Positions 1 to 5,710 of a stretch of DNA of 6,283 bases are shown in pieces. Source of the DNA: an uncultured Eubacteriales bacterium (GTDB lineage: Bacteria; Bacillota; Clostridia; Oscillospirales; Oscillospiraceae); contig CAJKNS010000141.1 in NCBI GenBank assembly GCA_905201305.1, forward strand, positions 1 to 6,283. The letters are read 5' to 3'. The translations under genes were made by a program, and so were the position numbers. The notes under the pieces were generated by a model, which was not told the origin of the DNA, made no database searches, and worked only from the letters and a program-made list of their open reading frames with translations. Each line of letters starts with the position of its first letter. Position 1 is the stretch's first letter.

Positions 1-464
1 GGGGTCCCGCAGAAGCCATGCCCAGTCTCGCCTATATCAAGATGTGCATGGAGGACGTCCGGATTAAGAGCATCGGTCAGTTTGCCTGCTGCGGCAAAGA
101 ATTTAAGCACATGGCAATCGATGGGCTTGCAAAGCAGAAGGGCTGGACCCATGAGGTGGCTTCCGGCACACTGGCAAGATACATTGAAAACCCAAAAGCA
201 GAGGAATTTCAATCCTATACCCCCGGCGAGATCGAATCCATGGAAATGGCAGCTGCAGATACCCGCGACCTGCCCGTATATGTAGATCAGAACGGAATTC
301 CCGCCGTTGACCGCTGCCATATGTGGCACTGGGATTCTCAGAATCGTCCCAATGACCGGGATCTTCTGAAGGCACGAATTTTCCTGTCTGAAATTCTCGA
401 GGATTACTATATGGACACAAAAGAGGAATTTGCGCCGCTGGCAGAGTACCTTTGTATCGGTTAA
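1..464 (+). CDS. Flavodoxin-like protein, C-terminal part (5' end outside window)
   Basis: The reading frame is open from base 3 to the TAA at 462-464 and contains no stop at the left edge, so this is the C-terminal part (about 153 residues) of a longer protein. The ATG at 18 has no ribosome binding site and is probably internal. Two segments resemble flavodoxin-family proteins of anaerobes: an early strand ending in FACCGKEF, like the 'G-F-x-C-x-G-K' segment, and a late WHWDSQNRPNDRDLLKAR followed by an amphipathic helix, like the 'HP(N/D)-x-x-DL-x-x-A' helix that ends many such proteins. Flavodoxins bind FMN and carry electrons in the cytosol; the phosphate-binding N-terminus that would prove this lies outside the window. 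The gene stops 13 nt before the next start, so the two are very probably co-transcribed, and an electron carrier beside an ene-reductase makes sense. The family call rests on recalled patterns only; an unrelated small protein is possible. Confidence 0.55.
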   Translation, partial: GPAEAMPSLAYIKMCMEDVRIKSIGQFACCGKEFKHMAIDGLAKQKGWTHEVASGTLARYIENPKAEEFQSYTPGEIESMEMAAADTRDLPVYVDQNGIPAVDRCHMWHWDSQNRPNDRDLLKARIFLSEILEDYYMDTKEEFAPLAEYLCIG

Positions 465-477
465 AGGAGGATGCAGC

Positions 478-882
478 ATGGCAATTGAAGGAAAGTTTTA
501 CGTAAAGAAATGGATTCCCAATGCGGAGCTGGTGCACACGGACCAGCCTCCAATGCCCAAGCGGAAGGACGAGCCAGAGCGTCCAGTGCCGCCGGCAGTG
601 GAGCTCCGCAACTACGGAACACCTCCGGAAAACTTCTTTGAGGGCGACATGACCTTTGACTTCGTTCCGCAGCCTGGCGGCGTTCTAACGGGCACCGCAA
701 ACGGAGAACCGATTCTCAGCGGTTATTACACCGGAGATGATTATTTCACGGTAGAATACAAAGCCGGTCCCGGGCAGTGGCACATCAGCGCCCATGTGGA
801 TGCGCAGGGCTTTGTGGAGGGAATCGTCACCGTGGGCAACGGCAAGGGATTCCCGAATCTCTGCTACGGAAGAAAGCTGTAA
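478..882 (+). CDS. Small predicted beta-barrel protein of unknown function (134 aa)
   Basis: The start is the ATG at 478 because a strong AAGGAGG (464-470) sits 7 nt upstream and overlaps the previous gene's stop. The protein has no signal peptide or membrane segment. Residues 1-50 are polar and proline-rich (PPMPKRKDEPERPVPP), likely an extended arm. From about residue 55 it reads as alternating beta strands joined by Gly/Asn/Asp turns: MTFDFVPQPGGVLTGTANG, then PILSGYYTGDDYFTVEYKAG, then WHISAHVDAQGFVEGIVTVG. This repeated 'strand, G-x-x-x-G, strand' pattern, with G-x-V-T-x-G-x-G-K near the end, resembles small up-and-down beta-barrel or lipocalin-like domains found beside flavin reductases in gut Clostridia. 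The family is not recognised with certainty and no catalytic residues are evident. Its position between a flavodoxin-like gene and an ene-reductase gene suggests binding of the shared substrate or help in delivering it; that role is inference. Confidence 0.8.
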   Translation: MAIEGKFYVKKWIPNAELVHTDQPPMPKRKDEPERPVPPAVELRNYGTPPENFFEGDMTFDFVPQPGGVLTGTANGEPILSGYYTGDDYFTVEYKAGPGQWHISAHVDAQGFVEGIVTVGNGKGFPNLCYGRKL

Positions 883-933
883 TTGAAACCGTTTCCGCTG
901 AAAGCCGTTCTGCCTTTCAGCGGCAATTTCAAT
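882..933 (+). other. Intercistronic two-part hairpin before the ene-reductase gene
   Basis: The gap between the beta-barrel gene and the ene-reductase start holds a nested inverted repeat. The inner arms CCGCTGAAAG (895-904) and CTTTCAGCGG (914-923) pair perfectly over 10 bp around a 9-nt loop. The outer arms ATTGAAA (882-888) and TTTCAAT (927-933) add 7 perfect pairs across an asymmetric internal loop (6 nt against 3 nt). No T-run follows, so it is not a standard intrinsic terminator. Its 3' foot lies 2 nt before the GAGGAG ribosome binding site (936-941), so it could protect or process the mRNA, tune translation of the next gene, or be a small dispersed repeat. Confidence 0.7.
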
Positions 934-950
934 CTGAGGAGATGACAAAT

Positions 951-2028
951 ATGAATCAAGCCTATCAGAATACCTTACGTCCGCTGCGCGTCAGAGATAA
1001 GCTGCTGAAAAACCGGATCATGCTGACAAAGTGTGTGTCCGGCGAGCTTCAGAGTGCGGAGCACCAGCCCGCAGAGCCGAATTCGTCCATGCATTGGCTG
1101 CGGAAAATGTCACGGTGCCCAGTGCTCCGTCAATCCACGGCATGGGATCAGCCATATCTGGGATACGCTGTTTGACCCGCCGGAGCGTGTCAAGCGTGTT
1201 GCGGTCATCGGCGGCGGACCGGCTGGTATGGATGCGGCAATTGCCGCGGCAAGACGCGGTCATCAGGTTACGCTGTTTGAAAAGCAGAACCGTCTTGGCG
1301 GTCAGCTGCAGCACAGCGACTATCTGCCCGGCAAATGGAATCTGAAAGCCTTTAAGGACTACCTGATTCGGGAGCTGTCCCTTTCGGGGGTTGAGATTCG
1401 TCTGGGCACGGAAGCAACGCCGGAGCTGCTGGAGAATTATGACGCAGTGGTTGCGGCGCCCGGGTCCGTTGGGAAACGGCTGGATGTACCGGGCGGCGAT
1501 CAGGATTTCATTTGGCAGCCCACGGATGTGTTTGGAAACGCCGATAAGCTGGGAGCGCATGTTGTCGTCTGCGGCGGCGGCTCCATCGGAATGGATGTGG
1601 CGCTATATCTGGCGTCCAGCGGTCACCGTGTTACCGTGCTGACCCGACAGAAAAATGTCGGCTTCGGTGCGGACAGCTACGATAAATCCGATCTGGTTGC
1701 GGAGCGAAAGCTCGAAAACCCGGCAATTATCCGTGAAGCCCAGGTAACGGAGATTTTTGCAAATGCAGTGGTTTATACAGATCGTGAAGGAACTGCGCAT
1801 AACATTCCCTTTGACAGCATTGTTGTTTCGGCAGGCAGAATGCCGCTGCTGGAGGAATGCGAGAGGTTTGCGGTAAGCGGTCTGGAATTCTATGTTGCCG
1901 GAGATTGTTCGTGTTCCACCAACCCCATGAATGGAAAAATGGGTGCCGGCCGGCATCGCGTGATGCCTGCATCCTATGACGTGCAGAACGCAACGTTTAC
2001 CGGCTACACCTCCGGAATGAGAATATAA
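951..2028 (+). pseudogene. Old Yellow Enzyme/2,4-dienoyl-CoA reductase-type ene-reductase, large internal deletion plus frameshift
   Basis: Intact relatives (FadH, BaiCD, enoate reductases; about 640-680 aa) carry an FMN TIM barrel, a 4Fe-4S site and an FAD/NAD(P)H-binding domain, and reduce activated C=C bonds. ATG 951 follows GAGGAG (936-941) and opens with the family N-terminus, LRPLRVRDKLLKNRIMLTK. That frame keeps family-like residues (ELQSAEHQPAEP) to about base 1079, then runs to a TGA at 1173-1175. From about 1075 another frame (codons from 1033+3n) picks up the family at RIRPCIGCGKC (1078-1110). It continues through CSVNP, a GGGPAG dinucleotide-binding motif (1210-1227), GGQLQH, a second motif GGGSIG (1573-1590) and the late FYVAGDCS, and ends naturally at TAA 2026-2028. 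About 300 barrel residues, including the FMN and catalytic sites, are missing, and the halves are out of frame. A C-terminal product from GTG 1033 is conceivable but has no ribosome binding site. A real deletion and an assembly error cannot be told apart here. Confidence 0.8.
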
Positions 2029-2047
2029 GTCAGAGCAAAATGCAGAC

Positions 2048-2084
2048 GAACCAGCAGCCACATACGGGCTGCTGGTTCTTTCTT
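2048..2084 (+). terminator. Rho-independent terminator after the ene-reductase operon
   Basis: The arms GAACCAGCAGCC (2048-2059) and GGCTGCTGGTTC (2067-2078) pair perfectly over 12 bp around a 7-nt loop, and a T-rich stretch (TTTCTTTG) follows on the plus strand. It lies 19 nt after the ene-reductase stop. The transporter gene on the opposite strand ends at 2119 and converges on it; read on the minus strand the stem is followed within 8 nt by TTTT, so it may stop both transcripts. Confidence 0.85.
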
Positions 2085-2118
2085 TGTTGCTTGTTGTTCT
2101 ATTGCTATAAAGCAGTCA

Positions 2119-3480
2119 TCATGCCTCCGGCGCCGCTCTGCGTGCCTCCAGCTCAACCCGTACCGTCTCACTGGTTTTCTTGTCCAGATTATAGGGCAGG
2201 ATCAGCAGAATGGCGCAGATACCGCAGATGATCGGAAGAATGCCGTTTGCCATGTGAATAAAGTTCTGGGTAAACTCAGACTGAACCTCCAGCGCAGGAT
2301 CATACTTGGCAAAATCCAGAAGCCATCCGCTGCCGTAGCTTGCCAATGCGCCGCCCACCTTCATGGAGAAGGTTGCCAGAGAACAGATCAGACCGGCTGC
2401 GGCAATTCCGGTTTTCCACTCGCCGTAGTCCGCGCAGCCGGGCATGGAGCCCCAGATGTTTGCGTAAACGCCCGCCAGTGTCAGTCCCGCAAATACATAG
2501 GACGCAATCACCATCGGAATACTCCGTCCGCCAATCAAGCCCAGCACGCCGCTCAGAATCGCAAATATGCCGCTGGCAATAAACAGCTTTTTACTTCCAA
2601 ACTTCTGAATGAGCTTCGGCACAAACAGGAGTCCAACCAGCGGCATTGCATACATCACCGTAAACAGTGTCGAGATCATGGTGGGGTTATTGAGATAGTA
2701 AATGGCATAATAGGTGGTAAAGTTTCCGCGGAAGCCGATAAAGATGTTTACGAACAGCACCATCAGTACAATGCACATCGCCGGACGGTTTTTCACCACA
2801 GAGGACAAAAGGACCTTCAGGCTCTGCTTCGGCTGCTGCTCCAGCTTAATGCGTTCCTTTGTGCCAAGAGCTGCAACCAGCAGGCAAATTGCCGCCAGCG
2901 TACACATAATAATCGTGCAAATCAGGTAGCCCCGGGCGTCCATGCTCTTTCCGTCCTCACTGAAGAACATGATTACATACACCACAACAAAGCCCAGCAC
3001 AAAGCCCGCGAGGTTTGCACCCCAATCCCGGAATACGCCCAGCAGATTGCGGTCATCCTGGTCGTCGGTCATGACCGTGGGCAGCGCGCCCTGGGGCATT
3101 GCATAGCATGTCTCCAGCACGGTAAACAGGCAGTACATAATGAGATACCACGCAATTTTTCCGTTGGTTCCGAAGGGCACCTTTACAAAGCAAAGCACCG
3201 TTACAATGCAGTATGGAACAGCTGCCGCAATCATCCAGGGGCGATAGGTGCCGATTTTGGTTCTGGTCCGATCCGCAATTCCGCCGATGATCGGGTCATT
3301 GATCGCATCAAACAGCATGGCGATCAAGAAAATGGTACCGACGATTTTTGATGGCAGCCCAACCACATCGGTAAGATACAGCATAAAGTAGCTGGTAATC
3401 ATATAAAACGCTAAATTGACGCCAATATCGCTGAATCCAAATCTTATTTTCTCTCCCAGAGAGATGGTATACTTTTTCAT
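2119..3480 (-). CDS. GPH/MelB-type MFS symporter (Na+/H+-coupled sugar or organic solute transporter)
   Basis: This 453-aa protein has the length and about 12 hydrophobic helices expected of the glycoside-pentoside-hexuronide:cation symporter family. The N-terminus (GEKIRFGFSDIGVNLAFYM) is the usual family opening. Residues 58-82 carry the hallmark DAINDPIIGGIADRT followed by RTKIGTYRPW: two acidic residues of helix 2 that bind the coupling cation in MelB, then the basic loop 2-3 motif. A second-half GMDARGY-type loop and a polar cytoplasmic loop around residues 205-220 separate the two six-helix bundles. It acts in the cytoplasmic membrane, importing a solute with Na+ or H+. The start follows a GAGGAA ribosome binding site, and the gene lies 28 nt downstream of the SnoaL-like gene, with which it forms an operon. 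GPH members also carry glucuronides and other non-sugar solutes, and those beside flavin reductases often accompany aromatic or steroid-like substrates, so the substrate cannot be assigned. Confidence 0.9.
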   Translation of the reverse strand: MKKYTISLGEKIRFGFSDIGVNLAFYMITSYFMLYLTDVVGLPSKIVGTIFLIAMLFDAINDPIIGGIADRTRTKIGTYRPWMIAAAVPYCIVTVLCFVKVPFGTNGKIAWYLIMYCLFTVLETCYAMPQGALPTVMTDDQDDRNLLGVFRDWGANLAGFVLGFVVVYVIMFFSEDGKSMDARGYLICTIIMCTLAAICLLVAALGTKERIKLEQQPKQSLKVLLSSVVKNRPAMCIVLMVLFVNIFIGFRGNFTTYYAIYYLNNPTMISTLFTVMYAMPLVGLLFVPKLIQKFGSKKLFIASGIFAILSGVLGLIGGRSIPMVIASYVFAGLTLAGVYANIWGSMPGCADYGEWKTGIAAAGLICSLATFSMKVGGALASYGSGWLLDFAKYDPALEVQSEFTQNFIHMANGILPIICGICAILLILPYNLDKKTSETVRVELEARRAAPEA

Positions 3481-3508
3481 GGCGTTTCCTCTTTCCTGAT
3501 CTTGGTCA

Positions 3509-4465
3509 TTAGTAATTAAAATAGGGGAAGGCAGGGAGAATCTGGTTCATGGAGAAGAACTTATTGAGGCTGTTGAAATAGACGCGGAAGTGGTCGATCT
3601 TTCCGTCCTGATCCAAATGTACAATTTGCAGCTCCCGCTGGGTGTAGTGGCCTTCATGGTTGCTCCAGAGCATTCTGCCCCGTCCATAGCTTTCCACAAT
3701 GATGATGTTGGGATCTACGGACTGGTAGAAGGGCGCCTTTTCAATGGTTTCCCACTCCACGCAGCAGCGGAACATCCACTCTGTCTGAATGTCGAATTCC
3801 TCGTTGACATAGGATTCCGGCATGTCTCTGGGCACAAACGGGCACACCTCAATCATGTCATGAGCATAGATGGATTCCGGATCATCGTCATGCCCGTTGA
3901 TGGGATTTGCAAAATTGGCAACCGCACGGGCTACATTCTCCTCCCGGGTAAAATGAGACACCTGATCCTTTCCCATGCGGACGCTGGGCGCTTCCTTTAC
4001 AATATCGTCAAGGAAGTTAAAGTTCGGCAGTACAATATCGATGGCATTGTAAAACGCCACCGGGTTGGCATACTCCCGAAGCTCCGCAATCTTGCCGTCC
4101 TTTACCACAATCCGGTCTGCAAACTCACAGTGGAAAACACCGTCCTTCTTTGCCCAGTATACCGCATCCTCCACCTGACGAATCGCCCAAAACAGGTCCG
4201 GATCCGTAGTTGGAATAATGCAGGGAGCATGGACTGCCTTATGGGACTTGACGGTTTTGCACAGCCAAAAGCGGAACACCTCATTGAATTCATAGGGAAT
4301 CATATACATAGGCATTCCGGGCACCGCATGGGGAAACTCCACCCGAATGTCCGGGGCAAACAAATCATCGAATTCCGGCTTCCAAAATTCTGCGTTTACA
4401 AACCGCTCTACAACGGCATATTGCGGGGTTTTTGTAATGTTGTTGACGGCTACAAAGGGTACCAT
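3509..4465 (-). CDS. Tandem SnoaL/PhzA-PhzB-like (NTF2-fold) protein, 318 aa
   Basis: The start chosen is the ATG at 4465 because AAGGAG (4474-4479) lies 8 nt upstream; the ATG at 4483 adds six residues but has no well-placed site. Family members are usually one NTF2/SnoaL domain of 130-165 residues; this protein holds two. Domain 1 (about 15-155) has VERFVNAEFW, FPHAVPGMPMYM and DGKIAELREYANPVAFYNAI, ending LPNFNF. Domain 2 (about 172-318) repeats the order: REENVARAVANFANP, CPFVPRDMPESY, DGKIDHFRVYFNSLNKF, ending LPAFPYFNY. The shared DGKI-x-x-x-R-x-Y-x-N and LP-x-F-x-(F/Y) signatures indicate an internal duplication. The fold forms a conical pocket used by ketosteroid isomerase, SnoaL cyclases, scytalone dehydratase and PhzA/B. 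It is cytosolic, with no signal peptide. As first gene of the transporter operon it probably acts on the imported compound, as isomerase, dehydratase or binding protein; the reaction is not readable from sequence. Confidence 0.75.
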   Translation of the reverse strand: MVPFVAVNNITKTPQYAVVERFVNAEFWKPEFDDLFAPDIRVEFPHAVPGMPMYMIPYEFNEVFRFWLCKTVKSHKAVHAPCIIPTTDPDLFWAIRQVEDAVYWAKKDGVFHCEFADRIVVKDGKIAELREYANPVAFYNAIDIVLPNFNFLDDIVKEAPSVRMGKDQVSHFTREENVARAVANFANPINGHDDDPESIYAHDMIEVCPFVPRDMPESYVNEEFDIQTEWMFRCCVEWETIEKAPFYQSVDPNIIIVESYGRGRMLWSNHEGHYTQRELQIVHLDQDGKIDHFRVYFNSLNKFFSMNQILPAFPYFNY

Positions 4466-4507
4466 ACGCTTTACTCCTTTCATTTTTGCATGATTTCCTG
4501 CAAGTCA

Positions 4508-4537
4508 ACTATATCAGGTTCCGTAATCATTGTGAAA
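4508..4537 (-). promoter_or_regulatory. Candidate promoter of the SnoaL-like/transporter operon
   Basis: Read on the minus strand, a -10 element TATAGT (4513-4508) is preceded, after an 18-nt spacer, by a weak -35 element TTTCAC (4537-4532). The transcript would start near 4501, giving a leader of about 36 nt before the ATG at 4465. The poor -35 is typical of promoters needing an activator, which fits the divergent LysR gene. This is by eye; other pairings in this AT-rich stretch are possible. Confidence 0.45.
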
Positions 4538-4541
4538 TGAT
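4526..4541. promoter_or_regulatory. Palindrome ATCATT-N4-AATGAT over the operon -35 region
   Basis: A perfect 6-bp dyad, ATCATT (4526-4531) and AATGAT (4536-4541), has a 4-nt spacer. It covers the proposed -35 element and is centred about 33 nt upstream of the inferred operon start, where LysR-type activators place their activation-binding site. It does not fit the T-N11-A consensus, which is usual for that secondary site. Confidence 0.4.
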
Positions 4542-4556
4542 AATATTCAATGTTTT

Positions 4557-4577
4557 GTTATTAAAAATTCTAATTAC
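4557..4577. promoter_or_regulatory. Candidate LysR-type recognition box (T-N11-A dyad)
   Basis: GTTATTA (4557-4563) and TAATTAC (4571-4577) form an inverted repeat with one mismatch per arm and a 7-nt spacer. The core ATTA-N7-TAAT puts T4561 and A4573 in the T-N11-A arrangement of LysR-type boxes. It is centred at 4567, about 66 nt upstream of the inferred operon start and about 50 nt upstream of the inferred LysR start, so binding could both activate the operon and repress the regulator's own promoter. The site is AT-rich, so chance similarity is a real alternative. Confidence 0.5.
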
Positions 4578-4581
4578 CGTA

Positions 4582-4610
4582 TTTCCTTTTCGTTTCAAAG
4601 CTGTTATAAT
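4582..4610 (+). promoter_or_regulatory. Extended -10 promoter of the LysR-type regulator
   Basis: A consensus TATAAT (4605-4610) is preceded by TG one base upstream (4602-4603), forming an extended -10 element. At 17-nt spacing the -35 position holds a poor TTTCCT (4582-4587), which extended -10 promoters tolerate. Transcription would begin near 4617, about 25 nt before the ATG at 4642. An ATG at 4609, within the -10 box and in frame, is therefore unlikely to be the start. Confidence 0.65.
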
Positions 4611-4641
4611 GGAGCAAGAACCAAGAAAGGATTGGTGGGTT

Positions 4642-5568
4642 ATGATGGAGCTTCGTTCCCTTCGATGCTTTTTAGCTCTGGCGGAGTATTTAAACTACAG
4701 CCGTGCCGCAGACAGTCTTTATATTTCCCAGCCAACCATGAGCGTCCGCATTCAGGAGCTGGAAGCCCAGGTGGGAACGCCGCTGTTTGACCGTTCGCAT
4801 CATCACGTCTATCTGACAAATGCAGGTGCGGCATTGGTTCCGCTGGCACGGAATATCCTCAGCTCCGTAGACAGTATTCCCTCTGTGGTCCGCTCTGCGG
4901 CGCAAACTGCGCAGACGGACAGCGTGCGTCAGCTGCGCATTGGCTATGACCCAACCGAGGATCGCTCCAACCTGCAGCCGCTGAACCAAATGCTCAGTTC
5001 ATTTCGCAAAGCCTATCCCCAGGCGACGCTGACGGTACAGCCGGTGTCCACTCAGCAGGTTCCTGAATTGCTGCAAAGCGGTGAACTGGATGTCGCAATT
5101 GTGGTGCAAACAGACGGGAATCCGGTTCCGGAGGCCTTGCTGACCATCCCAATCGTCCGGGACCCCACGGTTCTTGTCACCTACCACGCTGAGGGGATGA
5201 CCCTGGACGAGATTCTTGCCCAGCGGGGCATCACATTTCTTGGAGACGATCTGCATACCTATTGGCTGAATTATTACTCCAGCTATCTCAAAGCGCATAC
5301 ATCGGTGTCCTATGAGGTCAAACTGATCTCGGACGTAGGCGCTTTGTGCTTTGGGCTTCAATACGGGCAAACTGTTTCTTTCCTGCCGCTGTCGTATCTG
5401 GATACCATGTCAAAGGACGGACGATGTGTGTTTGAAACCGACCTTCCGGATGTAATTCTGACCCTGGTATGGAACAAGCATGTGATGAACCCTGCGGTAC
5501 AGGCGTTGGTAAACGAAGCCAACGTGATTTGCAGCCGCGCAAAGAAAAGCCGAAAGCATGCAAATTGA
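4642..5568 (+). CDS. LysR-family transcriptional regulator
   Basis: The protein is 308 aa, standard for the family. Residues 1-65 form the N-terminal winged helix-turn-helix: MELRSLRCFLALAEYLNYSR, AADSLYISQPTMSVRIQELE, then VGTPLFDRSHHHVYLTNAG. The AA-x-x-L-x-(I/V)-SQP-x-(L/M)S segment is the recognition helix region. A linker helix leads to a periplasmic-binding-protein-like effector domain from about residue 95 (RQLRIGYDP) to the end, including the typical LLQSGELDVAIV. The start is ATG 4642 (or the adjacent 4645); AAAGGA lies upstream with long spacing, and further upstream in-frame ATGs fall in or before the promoter. It binds DNA as a tetramer and normally controls a divergent operon in response to a pathway compound, here the SnoaL-like/transporter operon. 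The C-terminus ends in a basic tail (RAKKSRKHAN). The effector cannot be predicted. Confidence 0.95.
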   Translation: MMELRSLRCFLALAEYLNYSRAADSLYISQPTMSVRIQELEAQVGTPLFDRSHHHVYLTNAGAALVPLARNILSSVDSIPSVVRSAAQTAQTDSVRQLRIGYDPTEDRSNLQPLNQMLSSFRKAYPQATLTVQPVSTQQVPELLQSGELDVAIVVQTDGNPVPEALLTIPIVRDPTVLVTYHAEGMTLDEILAQRGITFLGDDLHTYWLNYYSSYLKAHTSVSYEVKLISDVGALCFGLQYGQTVSFLPLSYLDTMSKDGRCVFETDLPDVILTLVWNKHVMNPAVQALVNEANVICSRAKKSRKHAN

Positions 5569-5640
5569 GTTAACAAATCGCGCCCGTTCTTCCAAATCAT
5601 GTTGAGTCGCCCATGCACCGAATCCAAAAATCGTCAGCAA

Positions 5641-5685
5641 AATGCCTATCGCATCCATCCCATTGGAAACGGTGCGATAGGCATT
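5641..5685 (-). terminator. Rho-independent terminator of the FAD-protein gene, possibly shared with LysR
   Basis: The arms AATGCCTATCGCA (5641-5653) and TGCGATAGGCATT (5673-5685) pair perfectly over 13 bp around a 19-nt loop whose CC and GG ends can extend the stem past a one-base bulge. Read on the minus strand the stem ends in a TTTT run and a second TTTTT follows 8 nt later, so the best direction is leftward, ending the FAD-protein transcript 25 nt after its stop codon. On the plus strand only CTTCGTT follows, so termination of the LysR transcript here is less certain. No other LysR terminator is visible in 5569-5640. Confidence 0.7.
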
Positions 5686-5710
5686 CTTCGTTAAAATGAT
5701 GCAATATGAA

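Noticed and set aside
18..464. ATG 18 as the true start of the first gene
   Set aside because: No ribosome binding site precedes it, the frame is open to the left edge, and the N-terminal half expected of a flavodoxin-like protein is missing.
1079..1084. EcoRI site GAATTC exactly at the ene-reductase junction, suggesting a cloning artefact
   Set aside because: GAATTC recurs in the window (for example near 295, 1885, 3795 and 4372), so its presence at the junction is likely chance.
1033..2028. Stand-alone iron-sulfur/FAD oxidoreductase starting at GTG 1033
   Set aside because: No ribosome binding site precedes it, its first 14 or so residues are out-of-frame reading of the true N-terminal coding sequence, and the family does not occur without the barrel; a broken gene explains it better.
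2254..3351. 365-codon open frame on the plus strand opposite the transporter gene
   Set aside because: It is a shadow: its product is His/Gln/Arg-rich with no family resemblance, while the opposite strand encodes a clear 12-helix GPH transporter. Similar reasoning removes the 316-codon frame at 3590-4540 opposite the SnoaL-like gene.
4486..4503. Inverted repeat TTGCA-N8-TGCAA in the operon leader
   Set aside because: Five-base arms in an AT-rich region are expected by chance, and the position, downstream of the inferred start, is not supported by other evidence.
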